From NCBI GenBank assembly GCA_019426215.1, contig CM033396.1, positions 38,306,503 through 38,370,502 of the forward strand: DNA of 64,000 bases, read 5' to 3'. Shown here piece after piece: positions 34,014-44,743 of this stretch (positions are counted from its first letter, which is position 1; each line of letters opens with the position of its first letter). The notes beneath the pieces were generated by a model. The model searched no databases, had not been told where the DNA came from, and saw nothing but the letters and a program-made list of their open reading frames with translations. Made by a program: the position numbers and the translations under genes. The stretch comes from Buddleja alternifolia. Lineage: Eukaryota > Streptophyta > Magnoliopsida > Lamiales > Scrophulariaceae.

Positions 34014-35507
34014 TGATGGTCCCAAGTGGCATACGAAAAGGTCTAGAAAGGGGGGGGGGGGTTGAATAGACCCTGAAGTCTTTTTTAAACTTCAAAAATT
34101 TCGTGTTACTTTTCAAAGATCTGAACGCTTGGAAGACTGAGCGCTTGGGTCAGGCTCTTCAGTAAAGATAACTTAGACTTAGTGAGTTTAGCAATTTACC
34201 AAAGTAGGGTAACGCTTAGATCACTTAATCAGGGTTAGCACAGCGGAAATGATTTTTAGCGTTCTTTTAGATAATTTAATCGCTTTGCAATTTTACTTGT
34301 CTTTTATAATAATGTAAAATGACAGATATAAGACAGTAAAATATAAATGACACAATAATTTCTAAGGTTCACTGGGTGATGTAATCCCAGCTACGTCCTT
34401 CTTCTCCTTTTTCACTTGGAGGAAAATTACTAAGATGATTATCAAAGAATCACACAGAATCTTCTACAAGATAGTAAGGAATGAAAATGATCTCGGGCTC
34501 CTTGATTACACAGATTTCAGCACCAATGAAGATCGTCTTCTACAAGCTTCTCTCACTCAGAAATACTGCTTGTAATGAGTTTCAACAACTTTTCTCACTC
34601 AGATGAAAGGTTGAGGTTTTTGTCACAAGGATTTGTTTGTATTTGGGAAGATCAAACAACTTGGAATATCTCAATGGGAATTTAGGTTTCTTCTTTGGAA
34701 GATGTTTGAGATCTTTGTGACTGTCTGGAATGTAGATAAAAAGCTTGAAGGAATTTTGGCTATGGAGATTCTAAGCTTTTTCTTGTGTACGTAATTTTCT
34801 CTTGTAAATGTTTTGTACCATACTTTTTAGGGTCTGCTGAAGGTAAGGTATTTATAGGCAATTCTTGGGATCTGTCCGTTGGACACATGTAGGAGCGTGC
34901 CTTTCACGCAGCGCGTGATTCTACCTAAAGCCTGACATTCCTGAAACACTGCTGGCACCGATTGGATGGTAGCGGCTATGAACTCTGAAGTTCTGACATT
35001 CTGGTCAAAAAGGTGGCTTGTCCACAGGTCATAGTAGCTTATCACATTTAATGCTCTTATCAGACATTTAATGCATTTGAATTTATTTCCCGTTGGAAAT
35101 AAATGTCCGTTGAATGATTGCATTTAAGTCCTTCGTGACTTGAGGATTTATTTCAGGTGAATTTGTCATTGATCGCTTAAGTGCTTTGAGCGCTTGATCC
35201 ATAAATCCTGAAAAAGGTCCTTTAGCGTTTGACGGACGCTAAGAGACAAATCTTCATCTCTAGTTGACTTCAGACATTGATCTTCAACTTCTTCTCTAAT
35301 AGACTCACCTAGAATTCTATTAGTGATTCAGTATCTAATACTTAGTCTAAAACCCTACAAAGATAAAAATTACAAGCCTAAACAAAATTACAAACTTTTA
35401 AACGCTTAAACAATGATCTATGGAAAACATAAACTTACATTTTATTTGGGGTCTAACATTGATCTATCTTGTTATCATCAAAACATCTAACATGAAATTT
35501 CCTAACA
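34014..35507 (-). repeat. Sirevirus 5' LTR
   Basis: In element orientation it starts TGTTAGGAAATTTCATG and ends GGGACCATCA, followed after two bases by the primer-binding site. About 1.49 kb, as usual for this genus. A run of eleven or so G (plus strand) lies near 34060. The open frame 35123-34827 within it is not considered a gene. Confidence 0.85.
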
Positions 35508-35520
35508 CAAACAGAGAGAC

Positions 35521-35929
35521 ATGTTTGTCAAGTTCCTGATGGATATCAACCATCTAGCTGGAAGTGCGTTGTCAACGGTAGAAATTGTAAGGCTTTCGAT
35601 GCCGTGGCGTACACACAGAAACAAATCGGATTGTGGTGTTTTTGTAATGCGTCACATGGAGACTTACCTGGGTGGAGGACTGAAGAATTGGGATCCGGAA
35701 TTGGGTCATGAAAACGTAATGTTTTACACTTTTTTATTTATATGTATGAAAATTTGTGAAAATCTTTATTTCCTATCTATCTAACTTTAATATTTATACA
35801 ATGCAGAAATCACAAGTTAGGAAACTCAATAAATTGAGGGTGCTTTATTTGGAAAAGATCCTCACTTCCGAGCTAAACACACTCAGAGACAAAATCCTCA
35901 GAAAGTCAAAGGAGGTGGAACAGGAATAA
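35521..35929 (+). pseudogene. Ulp1-like cysteine protease (C48), C-terminal exons
   Basis: Two exons, 35521-35715 and 35807-35929, join in frame across a GT-AG intron. They encode 'NKSDCGVFVMRHMETYLGG', the catalytic Cys motif of the Ulp1/SENP family (SUMO-type proteases, clan CE), then a Lys/Glu-rich helical tail ending KEVEQE. The catalytic His and Asp region that should precede it is absent, and the usual Gln a few residues before the Cys is not seen. It abuts the Sirevirus LTR at 35507, so the gene is broken. Confidence 0.75.
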
Positions 35930-36535
35930 GCCCAACAGAAAAAGGGGAAGAAGGGGTAGATGTAATCAACATGTAATGGATACAAAAAGTAGATTTGGTG
36001 TTAATAAACTGGATTTTTAAATTTCATTGTACAGTTTTTTTTATTATTTATTAGTTTTTATTGCAATATAACTTTTATTTGGGTTGTTTAAATCTACAAA
36101 GTTTGTTCACTGCACATAACCTGTTATTGTTCTGTTCATTGATTGTGTCATTAAAGTGTTCATAACATATACAATACATAATATGCATGTTATGCAGTAA
36201 TTAAAGGTTCATTATACAATTAATAAAATTACATTATACAGTACACATGTATGCAGTATAAAAAACAACATATTCATTATACAGTATAAAAATATACTCA
36301 ATTGCAGTATAGAATTAAACATACAAAAAACACTCAATTATACAATGGACATTATGACATTTTTTACATACATTGAATAACACTTCATTGTACAGTCAAT
36401 AATGTTTCAGTATACATTGAAAACTGGATTCATTATACATTGAATAACACTTCAGTATACTGTGTATAAGACTATATTATAAAGTGAATAATACTTCATT
36501 GTACAGTAACAAATGTAAAGAAAACACTTCTATTT
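35930..36535. other. Intergenic region between convergent MULE genes
   Basis: AT-rich, filled with TATACAGT and ATACAGTA words (inverse of CTGTATA) from about 36170 to 36530. It would hold the 3' ends of both MULE genes. No other feature seen. Confidence 0.6.
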
Positions 36536-39277
36536 TTATTTTGATGGACAAGTTCTTGCATTATGTCCATCAACTTTTCCGCATGGAGCACATTTTCTCC
36601 TCTTAGGAACATGCTTGGATATCTCCACATTGCTCTTAATTCTTTTACCACACCCTTTAGTTCGGCTCATTTGAGGATATTTGATCCCGAGCTCGTTCTC
36701 GATTTGGGGTCCCACTAGTGTCTCGATAACAGCATCCTTGTTGTTTTTATTGTTGTCGTCCGCACCGACACTCAAATGAGACTTTATATCCACCAATTGA
36801 TTTTTTATGTATTCGAGTTTTTCTTTGTTAAAACCCGTAATATTTAAACATGCTTGAAAGTCGATCCAAATTTGACTCGCATCATTTGTAGTCTTCTGAA
36901 TCATCGAGTGATATTGTGTGACGTAGTTGTTGATTGTATCGGACGCCATAATTTTTGCGTTTTTCCTCCATCTCTTTAGAACATACTCGGCGGGCAGTTT
37001 GTGTATTCGGCCATGGTTGAATGCAAAGAAAACGTGTCTACACAAAAGACCCCTCCTAAAAAACAATCTGCAAGAACAATCAACATGATTGTTCGATACA
37101 ACATGTTTTACCTACAAAACATAAAAAAATAGTAAACAAAACTGTACCATACAGACTCTATAATGTGCATATACAGTATGTATAACATTGCCATACAGTA
37201 TGATAAGAAGGAGATACTTCGTATATCTTTGATTCGTTGTCGGAGTCGCATACGACAAATAATTTCACACCATCAACAACGTTTAGACTTTGAAGTACCA
37301 CTTGATACGCAGAATCTTTGATCTCCACTTGAACATCGTAGAAAATAGCGCGGGTGTATACCTCTGAAGCATCCTCCTCTATCCGCATAAAGGTGTCGGT
37401 TGATGGCTTAGAGACCAAAGACTCGTGATTTAATCTTGCATCATTATCCCTTTGTTTGTCCATAGCTCTTTCAAATCCACTATAAAACTCAATGATTGTA
37501 TCACCCTTCACATAAAACTGGTTAAAGAATGAGTTAACAGACTCTGAAATCGAAGTAGTCCTCAATATCCCACCCATCGAGACATCTCGATAGTATGCGG
37601 ATACCCATGAATGTCTGTTCTCGTAAATTTCAGAAAGCCAATCAATATGGCTTAGTCCGTACTTTGAAATGAGAGCATTCCATCCCTCTTCAAACTCAAT
37701 TGCAGTGATGTCGTTGTTATACACAAAATTATTAACCTTTCTCACCACTTCAGCATAGTTACATGTATGTGGTGAAATCTGTAAACATAAAAGTCAAATT
37801 AATAACTTGTTATACAGTATGTTAACTAGTATTATACAATATAAACAGATATCATCATAGAGCTTATGAAAACATAATATACATCGAAAATAGCCAAGTT
37901 CTATATACAATATACACTGTCTACAGCTTAATTATACGGTATGACACAAACCTTGGTAGGAAACTTCTTCATAATATGCCACGCGCACAGACTATGCCTA
38001 GCACTTTTAAACACACTTGGAATAGCCTGCTTCATGGCCGGACATTGATCAGATACAATATAGTTTGGTTCCCGTCCCGTCGCACGGGTAAAAGCTTCGA
38101 AAACCCACGTGTACGACTCAATGTCTTCTTTTGCGATTAGAGAAGCACCAAATGTGACTATTTTCTTGTGGTTATCTATACTGGTAAAAGGAACACACTT
38201 CATTTGATACCTGAAAAATGCAGTATAAAACAATATGTAAAAAAAATACAAAAAAATAGTAACTAATAAGGTATTATATAATAACTATATATACATTATA
38301 TAGTGACTAACAAGGAGTTATACATTACATGTACACTGCCTAGAATAAAAATTGTACCTTATCATTATACAGTCAATGTATCTACATTATACAGCAACTT
38401 ATAATGAGTTATGCAGTGCATAATCATTAACTATTGAAAAGAATGTACATTATCATATCTTATTATGAAGTAAATGTGCTTACTTGTTGGATCGAAATGT
38501 TGCATCGACCGAGCAAACATCACCAAAAAGTTCAAAATTCCATATTGCAATAGGATCGGCCCAAAACAGCCTACTCATACACCCGTCGGCATCTATGTCA
38601 TAATCAAATAAAAAACCTTCACACGTTTTTTTCATATCCATAAATTTCCTAACAATCATCTCCCCGTCATTCTCACCAACGTATTGCTTCACATCTCTTT
38701 TTGCATTTTTAAAATCTGTAGACGTCGACCCAACGTTATTAAACCCACCCGCAATTTCCTTTAGAAATGAATGTGATCTGACCGCACCAACGTTCACCTT
38801 TGATGCACTTAGGTAGAACATTATCTGTGACGAATCAATATTCCGATTGATTTTTAGAAACTGTTTACCCTCATTTGTTGCAAGTTCATGATTGTGCCGC
38901 TCAACAAAATTCTTTATAACATATCCCTCTAGAGCACTAAACCTCATTACAATCTTAGCGTTACAATCACATCGACCAATCATAAACTTCTTCTTCCTAC
39001 CGACATCATTAGAGTTTTTGTGAATACTGGAACGACTGCATACATAGTGTTTCGATAAGACCGTACCATCCTTATGTGTTTTTTGTGAGCACTTACGGAC
39101 ATCAAAACCACATAAACGAGCATAGTTTTTGTAAAATTCAAATGCAATCTTCAAGCTTTCAAATGCCTTACCAATGCAAGGTATAACCTCTGGTGCATAC
39201 ACTGGAACCCAATATTTGGAACCTCCAGGTGATGTGATCGAATTGGATGACAATGAAGATCCGACTCTCAACATCAT
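36536..39277 (-). CDS. MULE transposase (MURA/FAR1-like), four exons, uninterrupted
   Basis: Exons 39277-38484, 38210-37952, 37778-37197 and 37111-36536 join with GT-AG introns to one 736-codon frame. A FAR1-type DNA-binding zinc domain lies at residues about 35-135 ('FYKNYARLCGFDVRK', 'HYVCSRSS', 'ERHNHEL'). The MULE catalytic domain follows: Asp258 in SVDATFRSNK, Asp319 in YIVSDQCPAMK, the CxxH C340-AW-H343, and a candidate Glu381 in IEFEEGW. A SWIM zinc finger (C557, C559, C569, H571) and a C-terminal zinc knuckle (C719, C722, H728, C733) complete it. The enzyme would cut and join MULE ends in the nucleus. No stop or frameshift is visible, so the protein may be made. Introns carry the CTGTATA motif, and the third donor (37196) lies within one. 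Host FAR1/FHY3 genes are related, but the element context argues for a transposase. Confidence 0.85.
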
Positions 39278-40160
39278 TATTGCTAACCACTACTGATCCT
39301 GTTAAGAATATACAGTATAACACATCATAACATGCATTATGTGTATTACTATTATACGCTTTGTAAATAAATAATATTTAGTAACTTATGTAATATTATA
39401 CAGTAAATATGCATGTGATATACAGTATGTTAAAATGTAACAAACAGTATGTGTTAACATACAACATAGAATAATTAACGAGACTTCTCACTGCATAATA
39501 TTGAATTAAATAACCCGCTGTATAAAATCAATAAATGTTCTGTACACTGTTTAATTAGTTAATGTATCATAAAAGTATAATGTGTTAACATGCACTGTAT
39601 ATCACTATTGTACTAACTGTATACCTGTGTACATTCTGCTGCATATAGTATTCAACTGACTGTGAGGATTGCATTTAATTCCACACTGTATAACCCCATT
39701 ATATGAACTGTATAATGTAAGATAATATATTGTATAATGGTGATTAATTTACTGTATAATATACACACAAAAACTGGCTTCATGATCAATTAAACCAACA
39801 GAAATTTCAGGTATACAATGTTGTATATCACACTTATAGATACTGTATATTGACGCCGAAGCCGATGTACAGCATAAACATACATTTCATATAATGAAGA
39901 TATGATGATAATTACGCATACTTGTGTCGATCTCATCCATGAAAACGTAATAAAAAACTATGCTAATGTTTGAAAAAATGCCCAATTGATGACGGTAATG
40001 AATTGGCGATGAATATATCTTATATTGGTGTTGAATTGCCGATGATTCCGAGCTGAAATTGTCGATGATGAATTGATGATATATGAATTGAATATGAATT
40101 TAAGGATTTCTGTATCAATTGAAACTTTCTGGGAGTTGAAATTGAAAGGAATAATTAAAA
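39278..40160. other. Upstream region of MULE transposase
   Basis: Non-coding, with many CTGTATA/TATACAG words up to about 39860 and a tract of 'gaattg' and 'gatgat' words at 39980-40100. It should contain the transposase promoter; no clear TATA box could be assigned. Confidence 0.5.
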
Positions 40161-40371
40161 AGGAAAGAGGAATCTGTTATTGCGTATAATAAGGGATTTG
40201 ATTTTGATCCTGCATGTTATTTGCATGGGTTTGTTAGATCTATTGACTAAAATGCCCTTATCATCATTAAATTAAATATTAAAACCGAAATAATGGCTTT
40301 AATTATGGACCTTGGAATCAAATGGTTTAAATGGTCTAGATTGGGTCTTATATCTTACCTAAAGTATAGGT
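40160..40371. repeat. MULE right terminal region
   Basis: Read inward (minus strand) it has GGTAAGATATAAGACCCAAT, 'ctagaccatttaaaccattt', 'ggcattttagtcaata' and 'tctaacaaac' in the same order as 63460-63600. It is followed by an AT microsatellite at 40371-40420. Confidence 0.8.
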
Positions 40372-40420
40372 ATATATATATATATATATATAGATATAGA
40401 TATATATCTATATATATATT

Positions 40421-40537
40421 CGTATCCCCAACGTATCGTATTCAATAATTTTGAAATTTGTCGTATTTCGTATCCGTATCGTATCACATCCGTATTCTCG
40501 TATCTGTATCCGTATCCGTATCCGTGCATCATAGGTT
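40421..40537. repeat. GATACG-rich repeat, right member of inverted pair
   Basis: Dense in CGTATCC and CGTATCG words, ending GTATCCGTGCATCATAGGTT (40518-40537), the exact inverse of 22861-22880. Confidence 0.6.
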
Positions 40538-41533
40538 AAAACTTATATATGCTAGCACGGTTTGCACAGGCGAACAATCAGCTTTTCAACATCTGCGCCA
40601 TGAATGGGATTCCAAATCGTGATCCTTATACAACCAATTGTAGGACCAAGCAACTATATATTGTGTTACAAGTCGTACAATACTTGAATCTTTAAAATAG
40701 TGAACACTTTACTATTTTATATATCTATAATGCTTGAATTACAATTATCTAATAACATTTTCTTGTTATTTCAATATATGATTCATAAATATAACTTACT
40801 ATCACTTTTAATACTTAAGAAATAGTTTAACAAGGGAAACTATTTTGTAGATAAATACAAAATGTAAAAAGTTCAGCATATATTATTCATCGAGTATGCT
40901 AGGAAATACATATATTATGAGTGTTTTTGAATCAAATAGAAGGATAGAAACTCTTAATTACATTTTATTTAAAAATTCATGGAGAATGATATTACTTATT
41001 CATGTGTATCATGTGTAATATATTTTTTTTCATTAGCTAATTCTCACATAGAATTATTTATTTTATCTCACTACGAGATACATATCAATTTTTAACTTAC
41101 AAAATTTACGGCTATATTTGGATATGTTTTCAAATCCAATTTGATCCAAATTTTTGGCCCAATTGTGACACAATTTTGAGCCAAAAATATGTTATTTTTT
41201 TTGTTCAAAAAAATACAATGATTACTATTTAAATATTGTCCCCTACTTTTGCCTCTCTCCTCTCTTAATTTTCAATCATTAACTAATTATTAACAGACAA
41301 AAAGTTCATGATTTGACTAGTACAGTAACTTTTATTCAATCTGAAAACAAAATCAAACACTGTTTCACTAAAAATAACACCAAAAACCAACTCCCAAAAT
41401 AAAACCAAACACAATATCATCAAATATGCACGTGTCCCAATAAATTTCTCATTAATAATTCTTACCAAAATATCATCCAAAAACATAACCAAACATAGTC
41501 TACATGTTTAAGGTTATCACCTGATCAACCCAT
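40538..41533. other. AT-rich spacer, nothing recognised
   Basis: No gene, RNA or repeat supported; the minus frame at 41492-41283 is AT-biased and unrecognised. Confidence 0.4.
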
Positions 41534-41542
41534 TATAATTTA

Positions 41543-41861
41543 GGGATAATTGCAGACACCCCTCATATGGGGGTCATTGCACTTCACCCCCTCACTTATT
41601 GAAATGTACACTTTACGCCCTCACTTATCATAAAATGTGCACTTACCCCCTTCAGGCAGTTCTGGCAGAAAAAATAAAAAGGAACTTTCCGTACGTTGCT
41701 GCCCGAATTTGAACTTTCCTTTGTATTTTTTTGCCCCAAACTGACCGAAGGGGGTAAGTGCACATTTTATGATAAGAGAAGGGGTAAAATGCACATTTCA
41801 ATAGATGAGAAGGTGAAGTGCAATGACCCATATATATGAGGGGGGTGTTTGCAATTATCCC
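41543..41861. mobile_element. Foldback MITE, MULE-like, 319 bp
   Basis: Ends GGGATAATTGCAGACACCCC and inverse of the right end GGGATAATTGCAAACACCCC are nearly identical, with inverted blocks 'gtgcactta' and 'cataaaatgtgc' inside. The 9-bp target duplication TATAATTTA is exact (41534-41542 and 41862-41870). Confidence 0.9.
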
Positions 41862-41870
41862 TATAATTTA

Positions 41871-42646
41871 AAAAGTTGTTCACATCTTAATATTTTCTAT
41901 CTAGTCAAAAAGTGGTCCAAACCCATTAATTTATTGAACTTATATCTGACTAGACATGAACCTAGCTATCATGTGGACCTATCTACCTAACCATATGCTA
42001 TGTCCCTTAAGAAATTAGTCAAACTCCAAATTGTTTTTAGTACATTTGTACTTAAATATTTGAAATGTTTACATATAAACAAATTCTACTTACATATATA
42101 AAAAGTCCTGTGCCCGAAGATGAATGTGACAATCTTTCTACTATATATTTTTGATAAATCACCAACTCCTATCCACAAATTTTAATATTAAGGAACTAAT
42201 TTCACTATGTTTTTTCTTATTCAATTGTGAATTATTCAGCCTTCAGTCAATTGCCAATCACCAAAAGATTTTTTTTTTTTAAATAAAAATAGGATTCTCT
42301 GGCAAAGGCCACAATTCCCATAATACACTTTTACATACTAAATGGTGAGATCACAATACATTATTATTTCGACCATTGTATTAATGTGGTGTAATAATTG
42401 ATATTCGATATGAAACGCCTGCTGTAGGCAAGTGTTTTTCTTGACTAGGAAAGTTCTACACTTGCTGGTCCATAGTTCCCTAAGAATTTCCCTTCTTGCA
42501 GACAATTTTATCTCTCTTCAACGAGTACTTTTTTTTTTTTTTTGCTTGTGTAATGTGTACTTTTTTTTGGTTATGATTTAATTATAATTATTACAAATTT
42601 TGTTTAGGGCTAATGGAAGAATTGAGTCTTCAACTTATAGGGTTTA
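41871..42646. other. AT-rich spacer, nothing recognised
   Basis: Contains poly(T) tracts near 42270 and 42530 but no supported feature. Confidence 0.4.
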
Positions 42647-42656
42647 TAATGAAGGG

Positions 42657-42870
42657 TCGGGCCAATGATGCCTAGTCTAGTTGATTAAGGTTGAGATCCC
42701 ATAATCAAGAGGTTATGGGTTCGGCTCCCACTGGAAGCATGTGGGTTTTCTTTCTACTTGTAATAGTAGTTTGTACCTTATAATTTATTTGCTTATGATA
42801 CTTACTTGTAATAGATTTTTTTGCAACCGATGTATTATGATATTGTAATCGTTCCTTAAAAAAAAAAAAT
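42657..42870 (+). mobile_element. tRNA-derived SINE
   Basis: Has an A-box-like 'tagtctagttgattaagg' (about 42673) and a B-box-like GGGTTCGGCTCCC (about 42717), the internal Pol III promoter pattern, then a non-tRNA body and a 3' A-run (42858-42869). AATGAAGGG flanks both sides (42648-42656, 42871-42879), fitting a target duplication made by LINE machinery. It does not fold as a real tRNA gene in my reading. Confidence 0.75.
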
Positions 42871-42879
42871 AATGAAGGG

Positions 42880-43634
42880 GTTGGGGGAGTGAAGAAAGAT
42901 ACTCACTCCGGGTCCTTTCATTTATGAAGGATGTGAAAATACAAGTGTCGGAGGAGATAATTGATGATGATCATCCATTGCCGTAAGCCGTTAGATCACA
43001 ACAACTATATTGACTTATAGTTTTATATAAATTGGTTTTTTAATAAATATAATACGTCACTTCATAAAATATAAATTAAGTTGGAAATCCTTTATCTAAC
43101 GAATGCATTATAAAAGTATTGTGTTTTTATAAGATCAAATTATTATTAATTTTAATGGATAATAAACTTTAGAATTCCCTTCTATCTAAAATAAAATTTA
43201 GAATTCCCTTCTATCTAAATATATAAAAGTTAATCGTGCTCTTTATAATAACCTCTTATTTTCTTAAACCTAATTTTCCTTTTATTTGTAAGATAGGAAA
43301 TGAGTTAAAATCGAGGGTACCATTTCCTGTTCTTAATGATTTCAAAATAAAGTAATCAATTAAACTAAAATCTGTTGGTACTTTATGTGTTGTCTCTTCT
43401 ATTGATAGATCTTTGGGTAAATTTCACTTTATTCCCTTCAATGGTTAGGGGTGCCTCTTCCATCTTTTTAATTAGGATTTATTAATGTTATGGTTCACCA
43501 AGTTCAACTATTGTGTTACATTCGTCCCTCAAGTGATAAGGTGGTACGTATATTCATTCCTCAGTTGCTAAATTTGTTCCCTCGTGATCTCCAAACACAA
43601 ATATGGACTATTGTTTCTCTTATCAAAGTGTCAT
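42880..43634. other. AT-rich spacer, nothing recognised
   Basis: One short direct repeat ('tagaattcccttctatcta' at 43170 and 43199 region). No gene supported. Confidence 0.4.
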
Positions 43635-43643
43635 GTGACTTGC

Positions 43644-44049
43644 GGGTAAATTTCACTTTTAGTCCCATTAGAGTTCAGACAAAACACTTTTGGTCCCATA
43701 GGAATTTTGTTGACACTTTTGGTCCCATATGAATTTTATGGACACTTTTGGTTCAATTGGAGTCAAAATGTGACACTTTTGGTCAATTCAGTCTATTTTT
43801 GGATGAAATTTACCCCTGTGAGACACGCGTTCTGTTAGTTAACTGCCTTGGGATTCAAATAAAATACATGAGGAGCAGTTAACTAACCGAGCGCATGTCT
43901 CACGCGGGTAAATTTTGTCCAAAAAATAGCCGGACGGAACTAAAAGTGTCACATTTTGATTTCAATGGGACCAAAAGTATCAAAAAAATATTATGAGACT
44001 AAAAATGTTTTGACTGAACTTCAATGTGACCAAAAGTGAAGTTTTTCCC
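43644..44049. mobile_element. Foldback MITE, MULE-like, 406 bp, upstream of dioxygenase gene
   Basis: Starts GGGTAAATTTCACTTTTAGT and ends in the diverged inverse (…AAAGTGAAGTTTTTCCC). Inverted arms of about 150 bp include 'cacttttggtcccat' blocks and a central 'gttagttaactg' palindromic part. The 9-bp target duplication GTGACTTGC is exact (43635-43643 and 44050-44058). It lies about 700 bp upstream of the dioxygenase start codon. Confidence 0.9.
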
Positions 44050-44441
44050 GTGACTTGCACATGCAACTTAACATGGGAAATTCACATGGACATGTACCAA
44101 TAATCAATTCAATATATCAATTAAGTATGGATAATGTAATAATATTTCATAACAATAAAAAATAAATATCCATGAATATGGTTTTGCAGCCTCAGCTTTA
44201 CCAGAATATTAATTATAGAAACTGGCCTAGTTATCGCGTGACTGGCACATGCAAGTTAGTAAGGGCAATTCAGTATTCACATGCAAATGTACCAATAGTC
44301 AATTAATATATCATTAATAATCAATATTAATTACAATGAATCATAATGAAATAACAACCCCCATTGATCAATAGAAAATAAATATCCATGGGTATAGTTT
44401 TGCGGCCTCAGCTTTGTCACAATATTACGTATAGAAACCGA
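44050..44441. repeat. Tandem duplication in the dioxygenase upstream region
   Basis: Copy 1 (44050-44225) and copy 2 (44238-44441) share, in order, 'gtgactTgcacatgcaa', 'catgcaaatgtaccaata', 'tcaatt..atatat', 'aaataaatatccatg' and 'cctcagcttt'. Divergence and small indels show that it is not recent. Confidence 0.8.
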
Positions 44442-44664
44442 TACATGTAATCGATTTCGTGTCACCGATTAATATTATAGTTATAATATTTTTGTTTGTA
44501 GCAACAACTTAATTATGGTGATAAAAAAATCAAGCAGAAGGGATATGTAATGAATAAATGCTTTTCAAAACTGATAACATAACAAATCGATAATTGTATA
44601 TTATATGTCTCATATAAAGTTAGTTAATTAGTATATTAATATGCAACTTGACTGACAATCTCCA

Positions 44665-44673
44665 TATATATAA
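44665..44673 (+). promoter_or_regulatory. Putative TATA box of the dioxygenase gene
   Basis: TATATATAA lies 71 bases before the first ATG of the gene. That would place transcription start near 44700 and give a short leader. No other core element was assigned. Confidence 0.5.
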
Positions 44674-44743
44674 GCTAAGCAAGGCATTAACCTGTGTATC
44701 ACTAGCAGAAATAAAATTAAAACCCCAAAAATTGATCAACAGT

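Larger units (their letters stand above)
25830..35507 (-). mobile_element. Sirevirus (Ty1/copia), 5' LTR present, 3' LTR missing
   Basis: Order on the minus strand: LTR 35507-34014, primer-binding site TGGTATCAGAGCGG (plus 33999-34012), gag 33896-32250, damaged protease/integrase/reverse transcriptase/RNase H 30892-28501, a purine-rich AATCTAGGGGGAATCC tract (about 28455), and an env-like gene 27717 to about 25830. Gag type, env-like ORF and the LTR start TGTTAGGAAATTTCATG fit the Sirevirus genus. No second LTR exists: the env-like frame runs straight into MULE sequence at about 25830. A foldback element (30906-32205) interrupts it. Confidence 0.88.
24395..40371. mobile_element. Mutator-like element with transposase and Ulp1-like gene
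   Basis: A MULE of about 6.3 kb, now stretched by a Sirevirus (about 25830-35507). The right terminus (about 40160-40371, read inward) is repeated at 63433 onward in this window: both have GGTAAGATATAAGACCCAAT (or AAGTAAG...) and the 'ggcattttagtcaata' block. The left terminus near 24395 is only weakly similar. It carries two convergent genes: a plus-strand Ulp1-like protease gene and a minus-strand transposase. That pairing is known from KI/Kaonashi-type plant MULEs. Target duplication not resolved. Confidence 0.75.

Noticed and set aside
42657..42740. A tRNA gene
   Set aside because: A- and B-box-like motifs are present, but no cloverleaf could be drawn, and the body, A-tail and target duplication fit a SINE.
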